From the NCBI RefSeq assembly GCF_900117395.1, contig NZ_FPEG01000003.1, positions 434,001-498,000 on the forward strand: a DNA stretch of 64,000 nucleotides, written 5' to 3'. Below are positions 1 through 7,727 of this stretch, in pieces. Source of the stretch: Agrococcus sp. Marseille-P2731. GTDB taxonomy: Bacteria > Actinomycetota > Actinomycetes > Actinomycetales > Microbacteriaceae. The notes under the pieces are model-generated. The model was given only the letters and a program-made list of their open reading frames with translations. It ran no database searches and was not told the DNA's origin. The stretch's first letter is position 1. Every line of letters begins with the position of its first letter. A program made the translations under genes and the position numbers.

Positions 1-392
1 TGGGTGTTCTGCGACACGATCGCGCGGATCGCGTCGTCCTTCGTCGAGTTGTGGCCGTCGCCGTAGTTCGTGAAGGCGATGTAGCAGGAGTAGACGATGA
101 CGAAGACCTGGAAGATCGCCAGGAAGATCAGGCCGGGCGTGAGGTACTTCGCCGGCAGCATCCCCGGCGAGAGGTAGACGACGTTGACCAGCAGCGTCGC
201 GAGCACGACGACGGCGAGCACCGTCCAGTTCTCCTGGAAGAACAGGATGGTCATCGCGAACACGGCGATGGCGTCGACGATTGCGAGCATGGCGATCTTC
301 GCGACCAGCACCCTCATGCTCGGAGGCTGGTGCTGGATGCCTCGCTTCGGCGCGCGGCGGCGCTGGGCGAGGTGGGGGGACGTCGTCGTCAC
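1..392 (-). CDS. ABC sugar transporter permease, MalF-like (3' end cut off)
   Basis: N-terminal part of an inner-membrane permease of the carbohydrate ABC family; about 130 codons are visible before the window edge. The GTG start at 392 is preceded by AGGAG seven bases upstream. A short basic, Gln-rich N-terminus is followed by three hydrophobic segments (about residues 27-47, 50-70 and 82-104), with NYGDGHNS-type residues after the third, as in MalF-type proteins where a periplasmic loop follows TM3. It lies 75 bases downstream of the binding-protein gene in the same direction, so it is very likely the membrane partner of that protein. MalF rather than MalG is inferred from gene order and N-terminal length. 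Substrate: maltose or another alpha-glucoside, inferred from the adjacent GH13 enzyme. Confidence 0.85.
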   Translation of the reverse strand, partial: MTTTSPHLAQRRRAPKRGIQHQPPSMRVLVAKIAMLAIVDAIAVFAMTILFFQENWTVLAVVVLATLLVNVVYLSPGMLPAKYLTPGLIFLAIFQVFVIVYSCYIAFTNYGDGHNSTKDDAIRAIVSQNT

Positions 393-421
393 TCGTGCTC
401 CTGGGTGGGGTGGAAACCGGG

Positions 422-458
422 GCGACGGCCGGCCGAGGTGCACTCGGCCGGCCGTCGC
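422..458. other. Perfect 16-bp hairpin between binding-protein and permease genes
   Basis: Arms 422-437 and 443-458 are perfectly complementary (GCGACGGCCGGCCGAG on the left) with a 5-base loop. It lies in the gap between the binding-protein stop (468) and the permease start (392). No T-run follows on the transcribed strand, so it looks like an mRNA-stabilising or partly attenuating structure rather than a full terminator. This would give more binding protein than permease, as known for malE-malF in enteric bacteria. Confidence 0.7.
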
Positions 459-467
459 AACAGGGTG

Positions 468-1730
468 TCAGCCGTCGATCGTCGACTGGATCGAGGCGGC
501 AAGGTCTGCCCACGCGGCAGCCGGGTCAGCCGTCTGACCACTGATGATCTGTGCCTGGACGGCACCCCAGTCAGCCCAGACAGCATCCATCTCGGGGATG
601 TTGGGCATCGGGACGCCCTCGGCGCCAACCTCGCCGAACGCGGCGACGGTCTCGTTCGACTGCGCTGCGTCGAACGCGGCCGTCAGGGCCGGGGCACGGT
701 CGCCGGCCTCGTAGATGGCCGTCTGCGCCTCTTCGCTCGCGATGTAGTCCGTGAGGAACTGCGTCGCGACGATCGGGTTCTGGCTGTACGCCGACAGGAA
801 GAAGCCCTGCACGCCGACGAACGGCGTTGCCGGCAGGTCACCAGCGGCGGGGATCGGGTCGATCGCGTACTCGATGCCCGCGTCGTCGAACTGCTCGAGG
901 CTCCAGGGGCCGGTGATCGTGAACGGGCTGGCGCCGGAGGCGAACTGCTCCTTGGCGATGTCCTGCGAGATGTTCAGGTTCAGCACCCCGGTCTCGCCCC
1001 ACGCCGCGAGCGCCTCAGCGAACTCGAGGTTGCCCTCGTTGCCCATCTGGAGGTCATCGGCGTTGTAGGAGCCGTCCTCGTTGACGCCGAAGATCGGGCC
1101 ACCGAACGAGGCCTGCAGCGGGTACAGGTGGTAGGGGTCGGCCGCGTTCGGGTCGAGCCCGATCAGCACGGGGTACTCGGCGTCGCCAGCCTCGACCGCT
1201 GCCTCGCCGACCTGCACGAGCTCATCCCACGTGGCGGGAGCCTCCGGGGCGAGCGCGGTGTTGCGCACCAGGGCGATGCTCTCGATCGAGACGGGCACGC
1301 CGTAGACGGAGCCGCCGTTGCTCATCGCCTCGATCGCGACCTCCTGGAAGTCGCCGACGGCGTCTCCGAGCTCGATCGGCTCCGCGACGCCGTTCTGCAC
1401 GAGCTTGCCGATCGCGTCGTGCGGGCCGAGCACGATGTCAGGCCCGTCGCCCGACGGCGCCTGGGTGATGAAGTCGGCGGCGAGCGTGTTGAACTCCTTG
1501 ATGATGACCTCGACCGTGGTGCCCGTCGCGTCCTCGAACTCGGCGATCACCGGCTCGAGCGCCGAGGCGCGGTTCTCGTCCATCCAGACGACGAGCGAGC
1601 CGCCTCCGGCGGCCTGGGTCTCGGCCGGTCCGCTCTCGGACGGCGCAGGGGTCCCTCCGCCGGAGCACGCCGCGAGCGTGAGCGCGAGCGCTCCGACCCC
1701 GGCGGCCTTCATGAGGCTGCTTCGCTTCAT
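468..1730 (-). CDS. Extracellular sugar-binding lipoprotein (MalE-like, ABC family 1)
   Basis: Binding component of a sugar ABC importer, 420 aa, anchored outside the membrane. The start chosen is ATG at 1730 with AAGG upstream; it gives a lipoprotein signal (MKRSSLMKAAGVGALALTL then lipobox LAAC at about residue 24) followed by a Gly/Ser/Pro linker. The open frame continues upstream to about 1994, but that extension has no signal peptide at its start. The mature part has the usual family 1 pattern: VVWMDENRASALEPVIAEF near the N-terminus, and FTITGPWSLEQF and VGVQGFFLSAYS in the second lobe. It leads the permease operon and is divergent from the alpha-glucosidase, so maltose or maltodextrin is the likely ligand. 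Confidence 0.9.
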   Translation of the reverse strand: MKRSSLMKAAGVGALALTLAACSGGGTPAPSESGPAETQAAGGGSLVVWMDENRASALEPVIAEFEDATGTTVEVIIKEFNTLAADFITQAPSGDGPDIVLGPHDAIGKLVQNGVAEPIELGDAVGDFQEVAIEAMSNGGSVYGVPVSIESIALVRNTALAPEAPATWDELVQVGEAAVEAGDAEYPVLIGLDPNAADPYHLYPLQASFGGPIFGVNEDGSYNADDLQMGNEGNLEFAEALAAWGETGVLNLNISQDIAKEQFASGASPFTITGPWSLEQFDDAGIEYAIDPIPAAGDLPATPFVGVQGFFLSAYSQNPIVATQFLTDYIASEEAQTAIYEAGDRAPALTAAFDAAQSNETVAAFGEVGAEGVPMPNIPEMDAVWADWGAVQAQIISGQTADPAAAWADLAASIQSTIDG

Positions 1731-1920
1731 GGTGCCTTCTTTCGTTTGTTGGGCTCCGCGGCCGACGGCCATCGTCGGCTGGGCCGAGCACAGCGTGGCG
1801 GAGCGCACGACCCCGCGCAAGTCGGTGGCGCGTGGCGACTGCGATCGTTGATGATTCGTTACCTTCGACGCCTCAGCCCTCGCGCACGTGCCGTTCGCCG
1901 GCGCGTCGTAGCCTTGATGG

Positions 1921-3567
1921 ATGCATCCCGAATCCACGCGATCCATCCCGAACCAGACTCCGCCCGGCGACGAGTGGTGGCGCTCCGCCGTCATCTACCA
2001 GATCTATCCGCGATCGTTCGCCGACGCCAACGGCGACGGCATCGGCGACCTCCAGGGCATCGCGGCACGCCTGCCGCACATCGCCGAGCTCGGCGCCGAC
2101 GCCGTCTGGCTGAGCCCCTTCTACCGCTCGCCGCAGAAGGACGCCGGCTACGACGTCGCCGATTACTGCGACGTCGACCCGCTCTTCGGCACGCTCGACG
2201 ACTTCGACCGGATGCTGACGACGGCCCACGGCCTGGGCCTCCGCGTGATCGTCGACCTGGTGCCGAACCACTCCTCGGACCAGCACCCCTGGTTCCAGGA
2301 GGCGCTGACCGCCGGGCCGGGCAGCGAGGCGCGCTCGCGCTACATCTTCCGCGACGGCAAGGGTGAGGACGGCGAGCTGCCGCCCAACAACTGGCAGAGC
2401 GTCTTCGGCGGCCCGGCCTGGACCCGCGTGCCGGACGGCCAGTGGTACCTGCACCTGTTCGACTCCTCACAGCCCGACTTCGACTGGGATCACCCGGCGG
2501 TCGGCGACATGTTCGTCGACGTGCTGCGATTCTGGCTCGACCGCGGCGTGGACGGGTTCCGCGTCGACGTCGCGCACGGCAACGCGAAGGCGCCGGGCCT
2601 CCCCGACGTCGACGAGGTGCTGCTCGCCGCCGGTTCGATGGAGTCGCCGTACTTCGGCCAGGAGCACGTGCACGAGATCTACCGTCGCTGGCGCGCGGTG
2701 CTGGAGGAGTACGAGGGCGACCGCGTGCTCTGCGCCGAGGCCTGGGTGAGCCCGCTCGAGAAGATGGCGCGCTTCGTGCGCCCCGACGAGATGCACCAGG
2801 CGTTCAACTTCGTCTACCTCGAGACCCCGTGGAGCGCGCCCAAGCTGCGCACGGCGATCGACGAGTCGATCGAGGCCTTCGGTGCTGTCGGCGCTCCCCC
2901 GACCTGGGTGCTCTCGAACCACGACACCATCCGCCACCGCACGCGCCTCGCGCTGGTGCCGCCGCCGGCGCACGGCGTGGGCATCGGCCCGACCTCCGCG
3001 TCGAAGGCCGACTCGACGGTGTCGCTCCGGCGTGGTCGCGCGGCGACCGCGCTCATGCTCGCGCTGCCCGGCGGCGCCTACCTCTACCAGGGCGAGGAGC
3101 TCGGGCTCCCCGAGGTCACGGCCATCGAGGCAGACCAGCGCCAGGACCCCACCTTCATCCGCACGCAGGGCGAGCTCTGGGGCCGCGACGGCTGCCGCGT
3201 GCCGATCCCGTGGGAGGCCGACGCCGTCGGCTACGGCTTCAACACGACCGGCGAGAGCTGGCTGCCGCAGCCACCCGAGTGGGCTGCGCTCGCTCGGGAT
3301 GCGCAGGTCGGCGTGGCCGACTCGACGCTCGAGATGTACCGGCAGGCGCTGCGCGTGCGGCGCGAGCTGTCGCTCGGCACCGGCACCCTGGAGTGGCTCG
3401 ACGTGGGCCCGACGGCGCTCGCCTTCCGCAACGGCCCGCTGACCGTGGTGGCGAACCTCGGCCACGACGCGATCGATGTCCCGCGCGGCGAGATCGTGCT
3501 GGCCTCGTCGCCGCTCGACTCCGCGTCGCTGTCGGCTGACGAGGTCGTCTGGGTGCGCACCAGCTAG
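1921..3567 (+). CDS. GH13 alpha-glucosidase / oligo-1,6-glucosidase type
   Basis: Cytoplasmic alpha-glucoside hydrolase, 548 aa, with no signal peptide. All GH13 regions are present: WWRSAVIYQIYPRSFAD at the N-terminus, DLVPNH (Asp112-His117), GFRVDVAHG with nucleophile Asp216, CAEAWV with acid/base Glu273, and SNHD with the third catalytic Asp335. Length fits the oligo-1,6/alpha-glucosidase subfamily. A TAGCCT box ends 6 bases before the ATG (1909-1914), so the mRNA is probably leaderless. It is divergent from the sugar ABC operon across a 190-base gap and would hydrolyse the imported sugar. Exact linkage specificity cannot be read from the sequence. Confidence 0.92.
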   Translation: MHPESTRSIPNQTPPGDEWWRSAVIYQIYPRSFADANGDGIGDLQGIAARLPHIAELGADAVWLSPFYRSPQKDAGYDVADYCDVDPLFGTLDDFDRMLTTAHGLGLRVIVDLVPNHSSDQHPWFQEALTAGPGSEARSRYIFRDGKGEDGELPPNNWQSVFGGPAWTRVPDGQWYLHLFDSSQPDFDWDHPAVGDMFVDVLRFWLDRGVDGFRVDVAHGNAKAPGLPDVDEVLLAAGSMESPYFGQEHVHEIYRRWRAVLEEYEGDRVLCAEAWVSPLEKMARFVRPDEMHQAFNFVYLETPWSAPKLRTAIDESIEAFGAVGAPPTWVLSNHDTIRHRTRLALVPPPAHGVGIGPTSASKADSTVSLRRGRAATALMLALPGGAYLYQGEELGLPEVTAIEADQRQDPTFIRTQGELWGRDGCRVPIPWEADAVGYGFNTTGESWLPQPPEWAALARDAQVGVADSTLEMYRQALRVRRELSLGTGTLEWLDVGPTALAFRNGPLTVVANLGHDAIDVPRGEIVLASSPLDSASLSADEVVWVRTS

Positions 3568-3584
3568 GCACGCACCGCGAACGC

Positions 3585-3616
3585 AGAAGCCCCGCCGAGC
3601 GATCGGCGGGGCTTCT
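3585..3616. terminator. Bidirectional terminator between convergent genes
   Basis: 14-bp perfect stem AGAAGCCCCGCCGA (3585-3598) with its complement at 3603-3616 and a GCGA loop. The ends are A/T-rich on both strands (AGAAG and CTTCTT). It lies between the glucosidase stop (3567) and the M23 peptidase stop (3673). Confidence 0.85.
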
Positions 3617-3672
3617 TGCTGCTCCCGGAGGATGCATCCCGCGGAAGGGGCATCGCGCGGTGGCGAAGCGGT

Positions 3673-4851
3673 CTAGCGGTACTCGAGGTTCATCTCGCGC
3701 GTCTGCAGCCACAGCATCGGGTCGAACGAGACGTACTCGGAGTTCTTGAGCTCGAGGTGCAGGTGCGGGCCCGTCGAGCGGCCCGAGTTGCCGACCTGGC
3801 CGATGACGTCGGTGATGTCGACGACCTGGCCGACCTCGACCTGGATCGAGCCGGGCATCATGTGCGCGTACCACGACTGCACGAACTGGCCGTCGATGTT
3901 GTGGTCGATGAAGACCGCGTAGCCGCCACCGCCGGGGTTGTTGCCCTGCCACACGGCCGAGACCACGCCGTTGGCGATGGGGCGGATGTCGGTGCCGAGG
4001 CCCGGCGTGAGGTCGCTGCCACCGTGGAAGCCGCCCGGCCGGTAGCCGAACTGGCTCGACATCGGCACCTGGTCGAGGCTCGGGAACGGCGTCTGCACGA
4101 AACCGGTCTCGAGCATGCTCCACACCTGCGGGAAGGCGGCGTCGCCCGTGTAGGACGGGCCTGCGGTCTCGCCGTCGGCGACCGACTGGTAGGCCGCGCG
4201 CTCGCCCCCGGACATCCGCGCCGCCGCCATCTGGTCGTTGACCGTGACGTCGTCGCGCGAGAAGTAGGTGGTGGTCTCCGACGAGACGCTCTCGAGCGTC
4301 TGCACGTCGTGGATCTGCGCGACCTCCGGGTCGATCCCGATGGCCGGCTGCACGGCCTGCGCCGGCAGCGAGGTGACGACGACGAGCGAGCCGATGAACA
4401 GCAGCGCCGCGCCCGCCGAGATCTTCTGCGCGAGGCGGCGGGTGCTGCCTGCCTTGCGGGTGGGAGGGGCGACGGGCGCGGGGTGGACGACGCGCGGCGA
4501 GAAGGGGCGGGCCGGTCGCACCGAGGGCGTCGCGGTGCCGCCGTTGCCGAGCGACGGAGCGTCGACCGTGATGATCGGAGCGGTGAACGTCGGCTCGGCG
4601 ATGGTGACCGAGATCTCCTGCGCGACGCGCGTCGCGGCCTCGCGCATGGCGCGGCGGCTGGTGTAGATCGGGGCGGAGCCCTCGACGACCGTGACGCGAG
4701 CAGCGGTGCGCGCCTCGTTGGCCGTCACCGCGATCGCCGCAGCGGCGCGCTCGCGCTCGCGCAGCTCACGGCGGGTCGGGGCCAGCTGTTCCTCGGGTCG
4801 ACCAGCGTCCACAGCAGACGAGCGAAGTGCTCGTCGGGTGGGATGCGTCAC
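3673..4851 (-). CDS. Membrane-anchored M23 family metallopeptidase
   Basis: Peptidoglycan endopeptidase of the lysostaphin/LytM family, about 392 aa. Layout: an Ala/Arg-rich cytoplasmic N-terminus (1-140), one transmembrane segment (about 142-168, ISAGAALLFIGSLVVVTSL), an extracellular linker, then a C-terminal M23 domain (about 250-392). Zinc ligands are visible: HGGSD (His about 276 and its Asp), YAHM, and HLH (about 363-365). I take GTG at 4851 (VTHPTRR); GTG at 4896 is also possible and adds 15 residues, but neither has a strong ribosome site. Upstream lie a two-part CGTGCAA motif and an MtrA-like tandem box, which fits control by a cell-wall regulator; MtrA control of M23 genes is known in other actinobacteria. 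Confidence 0.9.
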   Translation of the reverse strand: MTHPTRRALRSSAVDAGRPEEQLAPTRRELRERERAAAAIAVTANEARTAARVTVVEGSAPIYTSRRAMREAATRVAQEISVTIAEPTFTAPIITVDAPSLGNGGTATPSVRPARPFSPRVVHPAPVAPPTRKAGSTRRLAQKISAGAALLFIGSLVVVTSLPAQAVQPAIGIDPEVAQIHDVQTLESVSSETTTYFSRDDVTVNDQMAAARMSGGERAAYQSVADGETAGPSYTGDAAFPQVWSMLETGFVQTPFPSLDQVPMSSQFGYRPGGFHGGSDLTPGLGTDIRPIANGVVSAVWQGNNPGGGGYAVFIDHNIDGQFVQSWYAHMMPGSIQVEVGQVVDITDVIGQVGNSGRSTGPHLHLELKNSEYVSFDPMLWLQTREMNLEYR

Positions 4852-4918
4852 GCTTCGGCCGTCCTGGAGGTCTGTGGGTCTGGGGTTGCTCTGCACTCAG
4901 CTGAACGCGCGCCGCGCG

Positions 4919-4962
4919 TTGCCTTCGTGCAAGCATTGCGCGCGGGTGCGGCGTGCAATTCC
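4919..4962. promoter_or_regulatory. Two-part CGTGCAA motif upstream of the M23 gene
   Basis: CTTCGTGCAA (4923-4932) and CGTGCAATTCC (4952-4962) are separated by 19 bases. The same pair, with an 18-base spacer, occurs at 53548-53586 upstream of the GDDFIIM peptide gene. TTGC at 4919-4922 and GCAA at 4929-4932 also form a small inverted repeat around CTTCGT, again as at 53543. A shared operator is inferred; the regulator is unknown. Confidence 0.45.
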
Positions 4963-5046
4963 ACCGGCATCGATAGTGGCATGAACCTGGGAAGCGCCGC
5001 AACGACGTGCCGAGTGCATGTGCACTGCGTCGTTCAACGGTCAAAT

Positions 5047-5062
5047 ATAACGGATTGGTAAC
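5047..5062 (-). promoter_or_regulatory. MtrA-like tandem box upstream of the M23 peptidase
   Basis: On the minus strand the site reads GTTAC, 6 bases (CAATCC), GTTAT: two direct GTTAY units with an 11-bp period, which is the described architecture of MtrA sites in Corynebacterium, Mycobacterium and Streptomyces. It overlaps an AT-rich TTATATTTGACC stretch that could hold the promoter. A 15-of-16 identical copy is at 43811. Confidence 0.55.
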
Positions 5063-5076
5063 GACCTGGCAAGAGG

Positions 5077-5880
5077 TCAGACTTCGTGCGGGTGCAGGGG
5101 CGCGAGCAGCTCCATCAGCCCGGCGGCCAGGTCGGGCGCCGCTGCGAGCAGGAAGTCGGAGCTCGCTGGCGCGCCGTCCCACCCCAGCACCGCGCCGCCC
5201 GCCTCTTCGACCAGCAGGGCGCCGGCGGCCATGTCCCACGGCTGCAGGCCTCGCTCGAAGTAGGCGTTGAGGCTGCCGCTCGCGACCGAGGCGAGATCGA
5301 GCGCCGCCGATCCGATCCGGCGGATGTCGCGCACCGACCCGATGAGGCCCTGCACCACGGCGGCCTGCCGCACGCGGCGCTCGGCGCTGTACCCGAAGCC
5401 CGTGCCGATAAGCGCGATCTCGGCGGGCACCGCATCCGCCACCCGGATCTCGCGACCGTCCCTCCGGGCGCCGCCGCCGCGCTGCGCCTCGAAGAGCTCG
5501 CCGGTGGCGGCGTTGACGACCGCACCGGCGATGGCCCGCCACGTGCGCGGGTCGGGGTCGCCCTCAACGAGCGCGATCGAGACGGCGTAGGCGGGGATGC
5601 CGTAGAAGTAGTTGACGGTGCCGTCGATCGGGTCGATGACCCAGGTGAGACCGGAGGTGCCGGTGACGCTCGTGCCCTCCTCGCCGAGGATGCCGTCGTC
5701 GGGGCGGGCGGCGCGGATGCGGTCGACCACCAGGCGCTCGACCTCGCGGTCTGCCTCGGTCACGATGTCCTCGAGGCTGGACTTGCTGGCCGCGACGGTG
5801 ACGCCGACATCGCGGCGCTGCTTGGCGAGGGTGGCGGCGTCGACGGCCATGCCGACGAGCAGGTCGTGGAGCTCGCTCAT
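5077..5880 (-). CDS. Inositol monophosphatase family protein
   Basis: Mg2+-dependent sugar-phosphatase fold, 267 aa, cytoplasmic. Family motifs are present: the EADREVE region, GEEG (about residue 67), DPIDGTVN (about 82-89, metal-binding Asp residues) and WDMAAGALLVEEAGG (about 211-225). The start at 5880 follows a TAGGTT box by 6 bases, so the transcript is probably leaderless. In actinobacteria such proteins act on inositol-1-phosphate, histidinol phosphate or PAP; the sequence alone does not choose, and no histidine or inositol genes are nearby. It is transcribed toward the M23 gene with a 180-base regulatory gap between them. Confidence 0.88.
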   Translation of the reverse strand: MSELHDLLVGMAVDAATLAKQRRDVGVTVAASKSSLEDIVTEADREVERLVVDRIRAARPDDGILGEEGTSVTGTSGLTWVIDPIDGTVNYFYGIPAYAVSIALVEGDPDPRTWRAIAGAVVNAATGELFEAQRGGGARRDGREIRVADAVPAEIALIGTGFGYSAERRVRQAAVVQGLIGSVRDIRRIGSAALDLASVASGSLNAYFERGLQPWDMAAGALLVEEAGGAVLGWDGAPASSDFLLAAAPDLAAGLMELLAPLHPHEV

Positions 5881-5979
5881 GCCTCGAACCTACCGTCGGG
5901 CGCCTCTGGGCGACGACCGCCGGAGTCGTCGAGCAGGTCGCTCGCCATGTATGCTGGTCGGCGGCCTTGCACGGCCAAT

Positions 5980-6062
5980 GGCGAGTTACCCAAGTGGCCA
6001 AAGGGATCTGACTGTAAATCAGCTGGTGTATGCCTTCGGGGGTTCGAATCCCTCACTCGCCA
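5980..6062 (+). tRNA. tRNA-Tyr (GTA)
   Basis: Acceptor arms GGCGAGT (5980-5986) and ACTCGCC (6055-6061) pair fully; the discriminator is A at 6062. The anticodon stem is TCTGA/TCAG with loop CTGTAAA, anticodon GTA. The T arm reads GGGGGTTCGAATCCCTC. The long variable arm (83 nt overall) is normal for bacterial tRNA-Tyr. CCA is not encoded. Confidence 0.97.
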
Positions 6063-6067
6063 CGCTC

Positions 6068-6096
6068 CGAAGCCCCGTCCACGCGACGGGGCTTCG
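6068..6096 (+). terminator. Terminator after tRNA-Tyr
   Basis: Perfect 12-bp stem CGAAGCCCCGTC (6068-6079) and GACGGGGCTTCG (6085-6096) with a 5-base loop, five bases after the tRNA. Confidence 0.85.
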
Positions 6097-6143
6097 TCGC
6101 CTCCCGGGGAGCTCGGCCCGCGCCGGTGCACTGGCGGACTGGA

Positions 6144-7130
6144 TCACTGCAGCTGGGCTGCCAACCGATCGCGCAGCGCTGCCGCAGCATCCGTCCAGCC
6201 TGTCGAGTCGTGGCCGGGCGGCACGAACGCGAGGGTCGTCCAGAGCAGCAGCACCGGCCACCACTGCCGCTCCGCAGCTGTCAGCCCGGCCACTGACTCG
6301 TAGCCCTGGAGCAGCGCCTTGTGGGTGTCGCTGCCGACCGGTCCCCAGTGGTGGAACCGCGTGCCGAGCAGCACCGCCGTTCGCGCCAGCTCGACGATCC
6401 GGTCGTCGATGCGCGCATCCTCGAAGTCGAGGAAGGCTGCGATCCCATCTTCGGAGCAGAGCACGTTGGCGGCGCGAACATCGCCGTGGACGAGCTGCGT
6501 GCTGAGCCCCGGAGTGGCGAGGCTGCGGCATCGCTCGAGCAGCGCGACCGCCACGGGATCGAGGTGCCCGGGCGCTGCGTCGAGCCATCCGGCCAGCCGT
6601 GCGGGCAACGGAGCCGGCTCGTCGCCGAACGCGGACGTCACGGCTCGTGCGTCGCGGAGCTCAGCGTGGAGCAGCGCGAGGGCGCGCCCGGCGGCGACGA
6701 CCTGCGCTGGGTCTTCGGCGTCGAGCAGCCGGCCGGCGACTTCGTGCTGCAGCCCCATGGAGACCCCCTCGGTCTCGACCTGCAGCGAGCCATCCGCGGC
6801 AGGCACAGGTGCCGACACCGGCACGCCACGAGCGGCGAGCCAGTGCACCAGCGCCGCGAGAGCGCGCAACCGCTCGAACCGTTCATCCGCGCCAGTCCAC
6901 TTCAGGACCATCCTGGATCGGCCGACGCGCACCCAGGCCAGCGCATTGCGATCGCTCATCACGACGCGCTCGCAGACATCGACGTCGATCCCCCAGTGCC
7001 TCCGCAGCATCGCGCGCACCCACTCCGCGACATCCGCCGCCGACTCGAAGCCGAACCTGCGCTCCAGCACGCGCGCGGGATCGTGCGCCTCCCACAGCAT
7101 CTCCAGCGCCGGGCGCTCCTGTGCATCCAT
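6144..7130 (-). CDS. Phosphotransferase, aminoglycoside-phosphotransferase (APH) fold
   Basis: Kinase-like protein of about 328 aa. The catalytic loop HGDVRAANVL (HGDxxxxN) lies near residue 215 and the metal-binding DFEDA about 18 residues later. An N-terminal lobe lysine is seen in MVLKWTG (about residue 80). I prefer ATG at 7130 (MDAQERP), with AGG about 12 bases upstream and CAGGAT ending 6 bases upstream; GTG at 7151 would add 7 residues. The substrate cannot be inferred: this fold covers drug, choline, homoserine and sugar kinases, and the neighbours do not form a pathway with it. There is no sign that it is a resistance gene. Confidence 0.82.
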   Translation of the reverse strand: MDAQERPALEMLWEAHDPARVLERRFGFESAADVAEWVRAMLRRHWGIDVDVCERVVMSDRNALAWVRVGRSRMVLKWTGADERFERLRALAALVHWLAARGVPVSAPVPAADGSLQVETEGVSMGLQHEVAGRLLDAEDPAQVVAAGRALALLHAELRDARAVTSAFGDEPAPLPARLAGWLDAAPGHLDPVAVALLERCRSLATPGLSTQLVHGDVRAANVLCSEDGIAAFLDFEDARIDDRIVELARTAVLLGTRFHHWGPVGSDTHKALLQGYESVAGLTAAERQWWPVLLLWTTLAFVPPGHDSTGWTDAAAALRDRLAAQLQ

Positions 7131-7228
7131 GCTGCGATCCTGCCTCAGCACCCGCCAAGACGCCTGCCGTGGTCGCTCGCCCCACAGCGGCTGAGAGCGA
7201 CCGGCACGGCGGTGCGTAGGATCGGGGC

Positions 7229-7717
7229 ATGGCAGATTCCTCGTTCGATGTGGTCAGCAAGGTCGACAAGATGGAGGCGGAGAACGCCGTCAACCAGGCG
7301 CGCAAGGAGGTCGAGCAGCGCTACGACTTCAAGGGCGTCGGTGCGGATGTCTCCTGGAGCGGCGACAAGGTGCTGCTCAAGGCGTCCTCCGAGGAGCGCG
7401 TGAAGGCCGTGCTCGACGTCGTGCAGTCGAAGTTCATCAAGCGCGGCATCGAGCTGAAGATGCTCGACCAGGGCGACCCCTACCCCTCCGGCAAGGAGTT
7501 CCGCATCGAGATCGCGCTGAAGGACGGCATCTCGACCGAGGACGCGAAGAAGGTGACGAAGCTCATCCGCGAGCAGGGGCCGAAGACGGTCAAGACGCAG
7601 ATCCAGGGCGACGAGGTGCGCGTCACCTCGAAGAGCCGCGACGACCTGCAGTCGACGATCGCGCTCCTCAAGGGCGGCGACTTCGACATCGACCTGCAGT
7701 TCATCAACTTCCGCTGA
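7229..7717 (+). CDS. YajQ family nucleotide-binding protein
   Basis: 162 aa, full family length. The N-terminus MADSSFDVVSKVDKMEAENA and the VEQRYDFKG element are highly typical. The family binds cyclic di-GMP in some proteobacteria; that role is not established for this group. A TAGGAT box ends 6 bases before ATG (7217-7222), giving a leaderless start. It is followed after 10 bases by the cardiolipin synthase gene on the same strand. Confidence 0.93.
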   Translation: MADSSFDVVSKVDKMEAENAVNQARKEVEQRYDFKGVGADVSWSGDKVLLKASSEERVKAVLDVVQSKFIKRGIELKMLDQGDPYPSGKEFRIEIALKDGISTEDAKKVTKLIREQGPKTVKTQIQGDEVRVTSKSRDDLQSTIALLKGGDFDIDLQFINFR

Positions 7718-7727
7718 CGCGCTTCCA

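Noticed and set aside
1731-1920. LacI-type operator between the sugar ABC operon and the glucosidase
   Set aside because: I looked for an AACGTT-centred palindrome. Only a GCCGAC...GTCGGC inverted repeat near 1762-1780 is seen, which is not diagnostic.
51-2366. Very long open frame on the plus strand opposite the binding-protein gene and into the glucosidase
   Set aside because: Shadow of real genes in GC-rich DNA: no start signals, Arg/Asp-rich low-complexity translation, and clear homologous proteins on the other strand or frame. The same applies to similar frames throughout, e.g. 3616-5061, 10024-11817, 24578-26640 and 51212-53068.
6144-7130. Aminoglycoside resistance determinant
   Set aside because: The fold fits many small-molecule kinases, residues for drug binding cannot be recognised, and there is no mobile context.
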